Origin: Rhizobium sp. Leaf262 | Lineage (GTDB): Bacteria; Pseudomonadota; Alphaproteobacteria; Rhizobiales; Rhizobiaceae | DNA length: 64,000 nucleotides | Direction of reading: 5' to 3' | Assembly: GCF_001422245.1 (NCBI RefSeq) | Contig: NZ_LMMM01000018.1 | Span: forward strand, 125,088-189,087 | In this document: piece after piece, positions 38,507-47,961 of the stretch | How positions within the stretch are numbered: the stretch's first letter is position 1 | Layout: every line of letters begins with the position of its first letter | Notes under the pieces: model-generated | What the model saw: only the letters and a program-made list of their open reading frames with translations | Told to the model about the DNA's origin: nothing | Databases searched by the model: none | Made by a program: the position numbers and the translations under genes

Positions 38507-39784
38507 ATGAGCAGAAACCTTCTACCCGTATTCGCTCTTTTATCCAGCACCTTGTTTCTCTTTCTGGGCAATGGCCTGCAAGGTCTTCTGCTTCCGGTCA
38601 GGGGATCGGAAGAAGGCTATTCCAACGAAGTTCTCGGTTTTCTGGGCACGTCATGGGCGGCGGGCTTCGTCATCGGCTGCTTCGTGGCTCCGGCCATCGT
38701 TCGGCGTGCCGGTCACATCAGGGCCTTCGGCAGTTTCGTTGCGCTGATCTGCCTGACGGTTCTGCTCACCGGCCTTTTCATCGATGACGTCTCCTGGGTC
38801 GCGCTGCGCGCCATTACCGGTTTCTGCACCGCCGGCACGTCCATGATCATCGAGAGCTGGCTGAACGAACGCGCCACCAACGAAAGCCGCGGCGCGATCT
38901 TCTCGCTCTATATCGCCATCACGCTTTTCGGCGTGGTTGCCGGTCAGCTTGTGGTGCCCTTCGGCAATGTCAGCGGCACATCGCTCTTCATGGTCTGCGC
39001 CATTATCTACTGCGTCGCCATCATGCCCGCCATGCTGTCCAAGGCGGAAAGTCCGCAACCGCTGAAAAAGGTCAAGCTGGACCTGCCAGCGCTTTATCGC
39101 ACATCGCCGGTCTCGTTTGTCGGCATCCTGCTGATCGGCATCGCCAATGGCGCCTATGGCACCTTGGGCGCGGTTTTCGGCGCACGCGCAGGACTTCACC
39201 CGACGACCATCGCCATCATGGTCAGTGTGACCATCTTCATCGGCGCGCTGGCCCAGTTTCCAGCCGGTAAACTCTCCGACCGCATCGACCGTCGGTTCGT
39301 GCTGGCGGGGCTGTCGGGCCTTGCCGCATTTGCCGGGCTCGCTGTTGCCGTGATCCAGCCGATCCATGTCTATGTGCTGATCGGCATGGTCGCTGTTTAT
39401 GGCGCAGCGGCGAACGCGCTCTATCCGATAGCCGTCGCCCATGCCAACGACTTTGCCTCGTCCGAAGACTTCGTGAAAGTGTCGGGTGGGCTGCTGCTGC
39501 TTTACGGCATCGGAACCATCATCGGACCCACGCTCGGCGGTCCGATCATGACCTCATACGGCCCCTACGCCCTGTTTGCGGTGACGGCAGTTTCGCATCT
39601 TCTCATAACGGCCTATGCTATCTTCCGGTCCAGACAGCGCGCGGCGCTGCCGACCGCAGAAAAGGACAACTTCTCCACGGCGGCGGCAGCACCCATGGCC
39701 ACGCCGGAAAGCGTCTCGCTCGACCCACGCGCGCCGCAGTATCCGGAGGACGAGGCCGAGCTGGTGAAAGGAGCCGGAATATGA
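38507..39784 (+). CDS. MFS transporter
   Basis: The 425-residue product has about 12 hydrophobic segments with the MFS motif region FPAGKLSDRIDRR in the central loop. It begins MSRNLLPVFALLSSTLFLFL. It resembles YcaD-type permeases of unknown substrate. The C-terminal 40 residues are hydrophilic. Its stop overlaps the DUF1192 start by 4 bases, so the two are translationally coupled. Confidence 0.9.
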   Translation: MSRNLLPVFALLSSTLFLFLGNGLQGLLLPVRGSEEGYSNEVLGFLGTSWAAGFVIGCFVAPAIVRRAGHIRAFGSFVALICLTVLLTGLFIDDVSWVALRAITGFCTAGTSMIIESWLNERATNESRGAIFSLYIAITLFGVVAGQLVVPFGNVSGTSLFMVCAIIYCVAIMPAMLSKAESPQPLKKVKLDLPALYRTSPVSFVGILLIGIANGAYGTLGAVFGARAGLHPTTIAIMVSVTIFIGALAQFPAGKLSDRIDRRFVLAGLSGLAAFAGLAVAVIQPIHVYVLIGMVAVYGAAANALYPIAVAHANDFASSEDFVKVSGGLLLLYGIGTIIGPTLGGPIMTSYGPYALFAVTAVSHLLITAYAIFRSRQRAALPTAEKDNFSTAAAAPMATPESVSLDPRAPQYPEDEAELVKGAGI

Positions 39785-39975
39785 GTGTTTTCGATGAGGA
39801 CCTGCCAAAACAGCCCGCAACGACTCACGTCGTCGGCGGCGATCTCTCCCTGCTTTCCGTGGATGAGTTGACGGCCCGTATAGCGATACTGCAAACGGAG
39901 ATCGAAAGACTGGAGACGGAACGGCACAAGAAGTCTGCCGGACGCAAGGCGGCGGAAAGTCTGTTTCGCAGCTAA
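39781..39975 (+). CDS. DUF1192 small protein
   Basis: The 64-residue product has the DUF1192 core LSLLSVDELTARIAILQTEI followed by a charged coiled segment ERLETERHKKSAGRKAAESL. Function is unknown; the family is alphaproteobacterial. It overlaps the MFS gene stop (ATGA) and is followed by the CtrA-box region. Confidence 0.85.
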   Translation: MSVFDEDLPKQPATTHVVGGDLSLLSVDELTARIAILQTEIERLETERHKKSAGRKAAESLFRS

Positions 39976-40028
39976 AGGCCATGCAACGTTTTGTTAACGT
40001 TACAGGCGGGTCAGTTTTTCGTTTACCA

Positions 40029-40043
40029 TTAACGAAAAATTAA
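40029..40043 (+). promoter_or_regulatory. CtrA box 1
   Basis: TTAA-CGAAAAA-TTAA is an exact match to the full CtrA consensus TTAA-N7-TTAA. It lies just upstream of a TACTAT -10-like box (40058-40063) and the sRNA candidate. Confidence 0.7.
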
Positions 40044-40067
40044 GCTTTCTAAGCGATTACTATACAT

Positions 40068-40167
40068 GTCCAGTTCTTCTGGACCTCAGGCAGTTTCTCC
40101 CATAGGCGAATTGGTCTGATTTTTCTCCCTGTTTTACCTTGAGAGCCGCTTTTGCGGCTCTTTTTTT
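40068..40167 (+). ncRNA. Candidate sRNA between DUF1192 and rcdA
   Basis: A TACTAT box at 40058-40063 is followed by about 100 bases with no gene. They start with a hairpin GTCCAG-TTCTT-CTGGAC and end in a strong terminator AGAGCCGC-TTTT-GCGGCTCT plus seven T (40142-40167). This layout is that of a trans-acting sRNA. The alternative is a terminator plus leader of the MFS-DUF1192 transcript. Boundaries are estimates. Confidence 0.45.
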
Positions 40168-40199
40168 GTCCCATGACAATATCGCCAAAACTGTGGGTA

Positions 40200-40214
40200 T
40201 TAACCTTTCTTTAA
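40200..40214 (+). promoter_or_regulatory. CtrA box 2, upstream of rcdA
   Basis: TTAA-CCTTTCT-TTAA is a second exact CtrA full site, 115-130 bases before the rcdA start. CtrA control of rcdA would be consistent with RcdA's role in CtrA degradation (feedback); binding is inferred. Confidence 0.7.
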
Positions 40215-40329
40215 TAATCAGCTTGCGCATTTGAGCTATTGATATCATCCTGAAAATACAAAGGGGCCGGAACTATTAAGCCTCTATCCCGTTGCCAGTT
40301 AGTATGGTGCGTAAGCAGGATTTGGAAAA

Positions 40330-40845
40330 ATGTCAGAACAGGTTTTGAATACCATCAGTTTTGCTGGCCGCGCTGCAGCATCCAACCAGTTCAAGACTCT
40401 CTATACAGAGGGCATGACTTTGGTGGAAGAGACAGCGACCTATCTGGATGGCTCCGGTCGTGCAGCCTCCAAGGTTTTGCCCCGCATGGCATCCGTCCTC
40501 TACGCGGCTGAATCCATGCGCCTGACTACTCGCCTCATGCAGATGGCATCCTGGCTGCTTCTTCAGCGCGCCGTCAACAATGGCGAGATGAGCCTTGATC
40601 AGGTTCTGAGCGAAAAGAACAAGGTTCGCCTAGACAACTTCAACGTCGATCGCAACGCGCCTGGCTGGAATGATCTGCCCGAGTCGTTCCGCGATCTGGT
40701 AGAGCGCTCTCTGCGCCTGCAGAACCGCGTTGCCCTGCTGGACCGCGAAATCTATCGCCCGGCAGAAGCTACAAAGGTGCCAGACAACGAAAACAGCGTT
40801 CAGGCGCAACTGAACCTGCTTCGCACCGCCTTTTCCGCGAGCTAA
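40330..40845 (+). CDS. rcdA: RcdA, regulator of CtrA degradation (DUF1465)
   Basis: The 171-residue, mostly helical product is a DUF1465 protein. The Caulobacter member RcdA is an adaptor that helps ClpXP degrade CtrA during the cell cycle. Conserved stretches are FKTLYTEGMTLVEETATYLD, MRLTTRLMQMASWLL and LPESFRDLVERSLRLQNRV. It has its own terminator and exact CtrA boxes upstream. Confidence 0.85.
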   Translation: MSEQVLNTISFAGRAAASNQFKTLYTEGMTLVEETATYLDGSGRAASKVLPRMASVLYAAESMRLTTRLMQMASWLLLQRAVNNGEMSLDQVLSEKNKVRLDNFNVDRNAPGWNDLPESFRDLVERSLRLQNRVALLDREIYRPAEATKVPDNENSVQAQLNLLRTAFSAS

Positions 40846-40870
40846 GCTGTTTGCAGCATAAGACTAGAAA

Positions 40871-40893
40871 AGCAGGCCTCGGCCTGCTTTTTT
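40871..40893 (+). terminator. Terminator of rcdA
   Basis: AGCAGGC-CTCG-GCCTGCT with six T residues, 25 bases after the rcdA stop. Confidence 0.92.
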
Positions 40894-40987
40894 GCGTTTA
40901 GGTCAAGCTCAACTGCCTCAATGGCCGCAACGCAGATAAATCCTTAGCGCCGAGTGCCGCCCAATACCTAGGATGACATCGAGACAC

Positions 40988-41015
40988 AAAAAAACCCCGG
41001 ATCGCTCCGAGGTTT
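40988..41015 (-). terminator. Terminator of rpmE
   Basis: On the minus strand AAACC-TCGG...CCGGGGTTT (40992-41015) forms a stem followed by a T run (complement of 40988-40994). It lies 25 bases after the rpmE stop. Confidence 0.85.
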
Positions 41016-41040
41016 TTGTAGTCTGGATAGTCGACAAGGA

Positions 41041-41262
41041 TTAGAGGCCGAGGCCGCCGAAACGCTTGTTGAACTTGGAAACACGACCGCCACGGTCCAT
41101 CAACTGCTGGTTGCCGCCGGTCCATGCCGGATGCGACTTGGGATCGATTTCGAGGTTCATGGTCTGACCCTCGGAACCCCATGTGGAGAATGTTTCGTAT
41201 TCTGTGCCATCGGTCATGACCACTTTGATCATGTGATAGTCGGGATGAATTTCAGCCTTCAT
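41041..41262 (-). CDS. rpmE: Ribosomal protein bL31
   Basis: The 73-residue product starts [20 protein letters not shown] and ends [10 protein letters not shown]. It has the zinc-free C- form (no CxxC), consistent with rhizobial L31. Terminators lie on both sides. It is divergent from the ABC exporter gene across 254 bases. Confidence 0.96.
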   Translation of the reverse strand: MKAEIHPDYHMIKVVMTDGTEYETFSTWGSEGQTMNLEIDPKSHPAWTGGNQQLMDRGGRVSKFNKRFGGLGL

Positions 41263-41516
41263 GACAATCTTCCTGCTTTGGTGACATGCGGACCATTTGC
41301 CGCAATTGCGTCAACTGAGCCAATTCAATAATGAAGCTCCAGACCATTTGGCCATGGCTTCCCAATTCGATGCGGAGCCTATACATGAAGGTCGCCGAGA
41401 TAACAAGTGCCTGCCGATGCCTGGCTTCACACTTGGCACACAGATGATGAGAGATGCGGATTTTACCGCAGGTGGGCGAAAAAGCCACTCGTGAACGGGC
41501 AATGCAGGAGTCGAAC

Positions 41517-43325
41517 GTGGCAGATATTCAGGACCAGAAACCGGCGCGTCGCAAGTCGCCAAAGCCGCTGGCCAGCCTCTTTCCCTATCTGAAGCGATAT
41601 CGCGGACTCGTCGCCGCCGCTCTGTTCGCGCTCGTCCTGTCTTCCGCCACCACACTGGCGCTACCGCTGGCCGTGCGCCGCATCATCGACCACGGGTTCG
41701 AAGGTGCCGATGGGGCAATGATCAACAATTACTTTGCCATGCTCATGGCCATTGCCGTGGTTCTGGCTCTGGCCAGCGCCATGCGTTACTATTTCGTCAT
41801 GACGATCGGTGAGCGCGTGGTGACGGATTTGCGTCGCGACGTCTTTGCCCATTTGACATCCCTGTCGCAGGCGTTTTTCGATACCAGCCATTCCGGTGAA
41901 CTGACCTCGCGGCTGACCGCCGACACGGTGCAGATACGTTCGGCCTTCGGCTCTTCCGCCTCGGTTGCGCTGCGCAACATGCTGCTCTGTCTGGGGGGCG
42001 TGGTGATGATGGTCTACACCAGCCCTCGCCTAGCCGGTCTTGCGCTCCTCGCCATCCCGCTCATCGTGTTTCCGTTGATCGCCTTTGGCCGCTCTGTTCG
42101 GTCCCGCTCCAGAACGACGCAGGATACGCTGGCCGCCTCCGCCGCCTTCGCTGCCGAAACCATTTCGGCCAGCCGCACCATCCAGTCCTTCAATGCGGAA
42201 GTGCTGGCCAACAGCCGCTATAACGATGCCGTTGAGAAAGCCTATCAGGGCGCACGCGCCGCCATCAGTGCCCGAGCCGTCCTGACAGCCGTCGCCATCA
42301 GCTTCGTGTTCGGCAGTGTCGTCGCCATTCTCTGGTACGGCGCCCATGGCGTGCTGACCGGTACGATCTCGGGCGGCACACTAAGCCAGTTCGTTCTCTA
42401 TGCCGTGATCGCTGCAAGTTCGCTCGGCCAGTTGTCGGAAGTCTGGGGCGAGCTTTCGCAGGCGGGTGGCGCAGCGGAGCGTCTGTCTGAACTGCTGCAC
42501 GAGCAGTCGCCTGTGGAAAATCCTCTCGCACCGGTCGCCCTTCCCGCCCCGGCCCTTGGCGAAGCCAGCTTCGAGAATGTCGCTTTCCACTATCCGCAAG
42601 GTGCGGGAAAGCCCATTCTCTCTGACCTTTCCTTCCGTGTCGCGCCGGGAGAAACCGTCGCGATCGTCGGCCCGTCCGGCGCTGGCAAGAGCACCGTGTT
42701 TTCGCTGCTGATGCGGTTTTATGATCCGCAGGTCGGTCGCATCACGGTCGATGGCGTCGACATTCGATCCGTCACACTGGAAGATCTTCGCTCGCGTCTC
42801 GCCATCGTGCCGCAGGACGTGGCGATCTTCGCATCTTCCATCCATGACAACATCGCCTTCGGCAAGCCCGACGCCACCCGTGAGGAGGTTCGTGCGGCGG
42901 CCAGTGCCGCACAGGCCGACGGTTTCATCTCCCGGCTCCATGACGGCTACGATACGGTGGTGGGTGAGCGCGGCGTCACGCTATCAGGCGGGCAGCGCCA
43001 GCGAATCGCGATCGCCCGTGCGATCTTGCGTGACGCCCCTATTCTGCTGCTTGACGAGGCGACGTCGGCGCTGGATGCCGAAAGCGAAACGCTGGTACAG
43101 AAGGCCCTGGATGAACTCATCCGCAAACGCACGACCATCGTTATTGCCCACCGGCTCGCCACCGTGCTGAAGGCCGACCGTATCCTGGTCATGGACGAGG
43201 GTCGTATCATCGAAGAAGGTACGCACCAAAGCCTGTCGCGGCAGGCGGGTCTGTACGCAAAGCTCGCCCGGCTGCAATTCGAAACGGGCAGCGAAGAGGT
43301 GGTAACACTGGTCAAGTCCAGCTAA
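41517..43325 (+). CDS. ABC transporter, MsbA-like exporter half-transporter
   Basis: The 602-residue product fuses an N-terminal six-helix transmembrane domain (about 20-310) to an ATPase domain with GPSGAGKST (Walker A), LSGGQRQR (signature) and ILLLDEAT (Walker B), in the order of type IV exporters. Export of a lipid, peptide or drug is likely; the substrate is unknown. The start is the GTG at 41517 because AGGAG lies 7 bases upstream; an ATG at 41502 is possible. Confidence 0.92.
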   Translation: MADIQDQKPARRKSPKPLASLFPYLKRYRGLVAAALFALVLSSATTLALPLAVRRIIDHGFEGADGAMINNYFAMLMAIAVVLALASAMRYYFVMTIGERVVTDLRRDVFAHLTSLSQAFFDTSHSGELTSRLTADTVQIRSAFGSSASVALRNMLLCLGGVVMMVYTSPRLAGLALLAIPLIVFPLIAFGRSVRSRSRTTQDTLAASAAFAAETISASRTIQSFNAEVLANSRYNDAVEKAYQGARAAISARAVLTAVAISFVFGSVVAILWYGAHGVLTGTISGGTLSQFVLYAVIAASSLGQLSEVWGELSQAGGAAERLSELLHEQSPVENPLAPVALPAPALGEASFENVAFHYPQGAGKPILSDLSFRVAPGETVAIVGPSGAGKSTVFSLLMRFYDPQVGRITVDGVDIRSVTLEDLRSRLAIVPQDVAIFASSIHDNIAFGKPDATREEVRAAASAAQADGFISRLHDGYDTVVGERGVTLSGGQRQRIAIARAILRDAPILLLDEATSALDAESETLVQKALDELIRKRTTIVIAHRLATVLKADRILVMDEGRIIEEGTHQSLSRQAGLYAKLARLQFETGSEEVVTLVKSS

Positions 43326-43412
43326 AGCGAGCGTCGGGCCACCGGAGATTCGCAGCCACACGCGCGACATATGGGCTGGTTACCAACTTTCCGCGCATAC
43401 CCATGGCAGCAC

Positions 43413-45059
43413 TCAAGCGCCGACGCTGCGGCCCGCGACACGACCGGAAAACAGGCATCCTCCCAGAAACGTGCCCTCCAGTGCGTTGTAACCATGCATG
43501 CCGCCACCGCCGAAGCCGGAAACCTCACCCGCCGCATAGAGGCCGGCAACCGGCTGACCAGCGCTGTCCAGCACCCGCCCTTGAAGATCTGTGTGCAGGC
43601 CACCGAGCGTCTTTCTCGTCAGAATGTGCAAGCGTACGGCAATCAAAGGTCCGGCTGCGGGATCGAGGAGGCGATGCGGCTTTGCGGTTCGCATCAGCTT
43701 GTCGCCGAGATAATGCCGAGCACCCCGGATGGCCGTGATCTGCGCATCCTTGCTGAAGCGATTGTCCAGCTCCCGGTCACGCGCCTCGATCTGGGCGCGA
43801 ATATGGGATGCATCCAGCCTGTTTTCGCCACTGATGCCGTTCATGGCCGCGACAAGGTCTTCGAGTGTATCACGCACGGCGAAATCCTCGCCACGCTCCA
43901 TGAAAGCCTTCACCGGCCCCGGTGGCTCCTTGCCCAGACGTTTCAACAGGAGGCGAATATCCTTGCCCGTCAGATCAGGGTTCTGTTCGGAGCCGGACAG
44001 TGCAAATTCCTTCTTGATGATCGCCTTGGTCAAAATGAACCAACTGTAATCGCTATCCCTTTCCCGCAGGATTTTCAGCGTGCCAAGCGTATCGAACCCC
44101 GGCATGGCCGGCGCTGGCAGGCGATCACCGCGAGCATCGCACCAGAAGGATGAAGGCCCAGGCAGAATGCGAATGCCATGATTGGGCCAGATCGGATCGT
44201 GGTTCTTCACACCCTCGGTGTAATGCCACATGCGGTCGCGATTGATGACGGCTCCCCCGGCGGCCTCGGTAATACCGATCATACGGCCATCGACATGGGC
44301 GGGAACGCCGCACACCATGTCCCTTGGCGGCTGACCAAGGCGTTGCACCGGCCAGTTTTGCCGCACCAGCTCATGATTGCCGCCGATGCCACCGGATGTG
44401 ACGACGACAGCGGATGCTTCGAACCGGAAGTCGGCGAGGACGTCTCGGCAGCTGGATGCGCCACGCGGCACCGGGTCCGAAGCCAGAACCGCGCCCGAAA
44501 CGCCACCGATGACGCCGTCCACCGCCTCTAGCGCATCGACCCGATGACGAAACCTGAAACTGATCAGCCCGCGTGCGGCAAGTTCTCGAGCCTTCTTGAT
44601 AAAAGGGGCCAGCACGCCGGGCCCGGTTCCCCAGGTAACATGGAAGCGCGGCACGGAGTTGCCATGACCGTGGGCATGCGCACCACCGCGCTCCGCCCAG
44701 CCGACCACCGGAAACCAGCGCATACCCAGCCCATGCAGCCAGGCACGTTTTTCACCCGACGCGAATTCGAGATAGGCCTCCGCCCAGCGGCGCGGCCAAT
44801 GATCCTCGGTGCGGTCAAAGCCAGCCGAACCCAGCCAGTCCTGACGGGCGAGATCGAGACTATCGCGCACCCGCATGAAACGCTGCTCGGGACTATCGAC
44901 GAAGAAAAGCCCGCCCAACGACCAGAATGCCTGCCCACCGAGGTTCTGCTCACCCTCCTGATCCAAAAGGCAGACGGCCAAGCCCCGCTCGGCAGCCTCC
45001 GTTGCTGCAACCAGACCGGCAAGCCCCGCACCGACGACGATAACGTCGAACCGTTCCAT
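43413..45059 (-). CDS. FAD-dependent oxidoreductase (ketosteroid dehydrogenase-like)
   Basis: The 548-residue product has the N-terminal dinucleotide fold VIVVGAGLAGLVAAT (7-21) and a C-terminal FAD segment GLYAAGEVSGFGGGGMHGYN, as in KstD/fumarate-reductase-like flavoproteins. The substrate is unknown; a ketosteroid or related enone is possible but unproven. It starts at an ATG preceded by GGGAGG, one codon after a TTG. It is convergent with the ABC exporter gene. Confidence 0.9.
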   Translation of the reverse strand: MERFDVIVVGAGLAGLVAATEAAERGLAVCLLDQEGEQNLGGQAFWSLGGLFFVDSPEQRFMRVRDSLDLARQDWLGSAGFDRTEDHWPRRWAEAYLEFASGEKRAWLHGLGMRWFPVVGWAERGGAHAHGHGNSVPRFHVTWGTGPGVLAPFIKKARELAARGLISFRFRHRVDALEAVDGVIGGVSGAVLASDPVPRGASSCRDVLADFRFEASAVVVTSGGIGGNHELVRQNWPVQRLGQPPRDMVCGVPAHVDGRMIGITEAAGGAVINRDRMWHYTEGVKNHDPIWPNHGIRILPGPSSFWCDARGDRLPAPAMPGFDTLGTLKILRERDSDYSWFILTKAIIKKEFALSGSEQNPDLTGKDIRLLLKRLGKEPPGPVKAFMERGEDFAVRDTLEDLVAAMNGISGENRLDASHIRAQIEARDRELDNRFSKDAQITAIRGARHYLGDKLMRTAKPHRLLDPAAGPLIAVRLHILTRKTLGGLHTDLQGRVLDSAGQPVAGLYAAGEVSGFGGGGMHGYNALEGTFLGGCLFSGRVAGRSVGA

Positions 45060-45223
45060 CAATCCCTCCCCGGATATTCAGCCTCTTACTCTTACGCAAA
45101 GGTCAATGGGTTGCAATGATTTTGGGTACAGGCCCAGCCTGGTTTGCAGGCAAAACATTTTTTCATTCGCCGCGCCGGGCAAAACTATTAGAATCATCTC
45201 GGGCAATTCCGGGAGGGGTCGCG

Positions 45224-45868
45224 ATGACGATCACGATTACAGCCTTTGAAAATTCTCCTGATCGCGGCAGGGGTCTGGCCCGCGACATGCGCGTGCGCTG
45301 GGCGCTTGAAGAGGTGGGGCAACCCTATGAGGTGCGCCTTTTGTCGTTTGAAGCCATGAAGCAACCCGCGCATCTGGCGCTTCAACCCTTCGGGCAGATA
45401 CCCACCTACGAAGACGGTGATCTGGCGCTGTTCGAATCCGGCGCGATCATCCTGCATATAGCACGGCGTTACCCCGGCCTATTGCCTGATGACCCGAATG
45501 CGCAGGCACGCGCCGTAACATGGATGTTTGCCGCACTTTCGACGATGGAGCAGCCGATCCTCGAGCGTGAAATGGCGTGGCTCGTCGAACGGGAGGAAAG
45601 CTGGTACGCCGCCCGACTGCCAATTCTCGAAGGACGCATCCGAAACCGCCTGAGCGCGCTTTCCCGGCGGCTGGGCGATGCGGACTGGCTTGACGGCGAT
45701 TTCAGCGCGGGCGATCTCGAAATGATTTCGGTATTGCTTCGACTGAAAAGCTCGAAGCTGCTCAAGGAGTATCCGAACCTTCTCACCTATATCGAGCGTG
45801 GGGAAAACCGCCCTGCTTATCAGCGCGCTTTCGCCGCGCAACTGGCGGTCTTCCACGCCGCAACGTGA
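45224..45868 (+). CDS. Glutathione S-transferase family protein
   Basis: The 214-residue product has an N-terminal thioredoxin-like domain with RWALEEVGQPYEVRLLS and the glutathione-binding QIPTYEDGDLALFESGAI, then an all-helical C-terminal domain (ADWLDGDFSAGDLEMISVL). The start at 45224 follows GGGAGGGG; the open frame begins 36 codons earlier, without similarity. The substrate is unknown. Confidence 0.9.
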   Translation: MTITITAFENSPDRGRGLARDMRVRWALEEVGQPYEVRLLSFEAMKQPAHLALQPFGQIPTYEDGDLALFESGAIILHIARRYPGLLPDDPNAQARAVTWMFAALSTMEQPILEREMAWLVEREESWYAARLPILEGRIRNRLSALSRRLGDADWLDGDFSAGDLEMISVLLRLKSSKLLKEYPNLLTYIERGENRPAYQRAFAAQLAVFHAAT

Positions 45869-45907
45869 GAAGCGTCGCTGAAGCGTTTCCTTCTGAATGG
45901 ACGCGCT

Positions 45908-46939
45908 CTAGCGCTCCGTCAGCTTCAATTCGATACGGCGGTTCTGCGACCGTGCTTCCGGCGTGTCACCCTCGGCCAGGGGTTGGTATTCACCGAAACC
46001 GGCAGCGACGAGACGGTTGGCGGGGACACCCTTGGAGATAAGGAATTTGACCACCGAAGTCGCACGGGCGGACGACAGCTCCCAATTGTCGCGGAAGCGA
46101 CCCGATCCAGACAATGCAACGTTGTCGGTATGACCGTCGACGCGCAGCACCCAGTTGATTTCGGATGGGATTTCCTTGGCCAGATCGATGACGGCTGTGG
46201 CAAGTTTGGCCATCTCCGCCTGTCCTTCCGGGTTCAGGTCGTTTCCGCCGGAGGGAAACAGGACTTCGGATTGGAAAACGAAGCGGTCGCCAACGATGCG
46301 AATGTTTTCACGGTCTGACAATATCTCGCGCAGGCGTCCGAAGAAGTCCGAACGATAACGGTTGAGTTCCTGCACCCGCTGTGCAAGCGCCACGTTGAGG
46401 CGACGTCCGAGATCGGCGATCTTGACCTGCGAGGAGGCATCCTTGTTTTCAGACGCCTGCAAGGCAGCCTCGACGGAGGCGATCTGGGCGCGAAGAGCGG
46501 CAATCTGCTGGTTTAGAAGATCGATCTGTGCAGAGGCCCGCTGACCGGCCTGACGCGCATCCTCCAGCTCACCCGACAACTGACCCACACGGGCATTGGC
46601 GGCGGAACTGTTGCCAGCGCCGGAATCCAGCAGGGATTGCAACCGCGACCTTTCGCTTTCCGAAGCGGCCAGCGTGGACTGGAGATTAGCCAACGTATCT
46701 TCGATGTCCTGCTTGCTGCCTTTTTCCAGCGCCAGCAATTCGGTCAGTTCGGCGATCTGGTTGTTCAAGCGGCTCAGGACCTCATCCTTGCCGGAAATTT
46801 CCCGCGAGAGAATGAACTGCGCCAGCACGAAAACCGTGAGCAGGAACATGATGGCCATGAGCAGTGTCGAGAGAGCATCGACAAAGCCCGGCCAGTAATC
46901 GACACTGCGGTCGCGGCGGCGGTTGCGCGCAAGCGCCAT
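45908..46939 (-). CDS. OmpA/MotB-like peptidoglycan-binding protein with coiled coil
   Basis: The 343-residue product has one N-terminal membrane helix (FVDALSTLLMAIMFLLTVFV, with an Asp as in MotB). A long coiled coil (about 50-180) and a C-terminal OmpA-like domain with RVDGHTDNVALSGSG and NWELSSARA follow. It is the natural partner of the MotA/TolQ-like protein encoded immediately upstream (spacing about 2 bases). The pair resembles a cell-wall-anchored proton-driven motor, but no flagellar genes are near. Confidence 0.88.
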   Translation of the reverse strand: MALARNRRRDRSVDYWPGFVDALSTLLMAIMFLLTVFVLAQFILSREISGKDEVLSRLNNQIAELTELLALEKGSKQDIEDTLANLQSTLAASESERSRLQSLLDSGAGNSSAANARVGQLSGELEDARQAGQRASAQIDLLNQQIAALRAQIASVEAALQASENKDASSQVKIADLGRRLNVALAQRVQELNRYRSDFFGRLREILSDRENIRIVGDRFVFQSEVLFPSGGNDLNPEGQAEMAKLATAVIDLAKEIPSEINWVLRVDGHTDNVALSGSGRFRDNWELSSARATSVVKFLISKGVPANRLVAAGFGEYQPLAEGDTPEARSQNRRIELKLTER

Positions 46940-46941
46940 GA

Positions 46942-47961
46942 TCACTCGCTCCCGTTATCGTGGCGGACAGGCCGACCGGTGTTTTTCTGCTCGGCATCGA
47001 TACGCGCCGACAACCGGTCCAGCGTGCGCCGCAACGAACGTGATTCCTCCTGCTGTGCCTCGATCCAGTCCCGCAACATTTGCTGCTCGCCACGCATGTT
47101 CTTGACGAGGCCCTGAATGCCTTCGGCAAGGCTTGTCATCGCCGCCAGCGAACGCTCCGTGCCGACAGCCCCGTAGCCGCTGACCTTGGCCTCCCCGCTC
47201 GCGTCTGTGCCCGGATCGGTGACGGATGACAGCCAGTTTTCGAGTTCGGTATAAAAGCGGTTCTGGGCGCGACCTGCCTGAAGATCGAGAAAGCCGAGGA
47301 TCAGTGAACCGGACAGACCAAGAAGCGACGAAGAAAATGCCGTGCCCATGCCTGCCAGCGGCGCAGTGAGGCCAGATTTGAGCGAAGACAGGATGTCGGT
47401 ACTATCGCCTGCCGTGGGGTCCAGCCCCTGAATGACGTCGCTGATGGCGCCGATGGTGCCGATCAGACCCCAGAAAGTGCCCAGCAGACCGAGAAAGACC
47501 AGCAGTCCGATCAGGTAACGCGAGGTATCTCGGGACTCATCCAGCCGCGTGGCAATGGAGTCGAGAATGGAGCGTTGCGTAACGGTGGAAAGACGAACTT
47601 CGCCGCGTTTGCCGATGACGGAATACATGGGCGAAAGCAGTTTGGGCGCGCGACCGGCCTTGTCGACCGTACCTGCCGCCTGAAAGCCGTTGAACCAGCG
47701 CACTTCCGGGCGCAGACTGATGATCTGCGTAAAGACCAGAATGATGCCGATGGCAAGCACGCCCAGGATAAACCCGTTCAGCCCCGGGTTGGTCATGAAC
47801 GCCGTCTGCGCCTGCCGGAAGAGGATCGCGGCGAGAAAAGCGACGATGATAAGGAAGATCACCATCGTCCACAGGAAGGGCGTGGGGCTCGACAGCTTGT
47901 GATGATATTGTTTGGTCACCGGTTTCTCGACGCCGAGATCAAGCCGTTCCGTATCCGCCAT
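46942..47961 (-). CDS. MotA/TolQ/ExbB-like membrane protein
   Basis: The 339-residue product has two membrane segments near residues 30-80 (MVIFLIIVAFLAAILF; FILGVLAIGIILVF). A MotA/TolQ core follows (about 150-250), with LGLLGTFWGLIGTIGAISDV and LAGMGTAFSSSLLGLSGSLI. The C-terminal tail is cytoplasmic and helical. It is paired with the OmpA/MotB-like gene. The start is the ATG at 47961; the frame is open 23 codons further upstream. Confidence 0.88.
   Translation of the reverse strand: MADTERLDLGVEKPVTKQYHHKLSSPTPFLWTMVIFLIIVAFLAAILFRQAQTAFMTNPGLNGFILGVLAIGIILVFTQIISLRPEVRWFNGFQAAGTVDKAGRAPKLLSPMYSVIGKRGEVRLSTVTQRSILDSIATRLDESRDTSRYLIGLLVFLGLLGTFWGLIGTIGAISDVIQGLDPTAGDSTDILSSLKSGLTAPLAGMGTAFSSSLLGLSGSLILGFLDLQAGRAQNRFYTELENWLSSVTDPGTDASGEAKVSGYGAVGTERSLAAMTSLAEGIQGLVKNMRGEQQMLRDWIEAQQEESRSLRRTLDRLSARIDAEQKNTGRPVRHDNGSE

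Noticed and set aside
45908..47961. Zorya anti-phage system
   Set aside because: Only MotA/OmpA-like proteins are present; no ZorC, ZorD or ZorE partners lie near, so a defence role is not supported.
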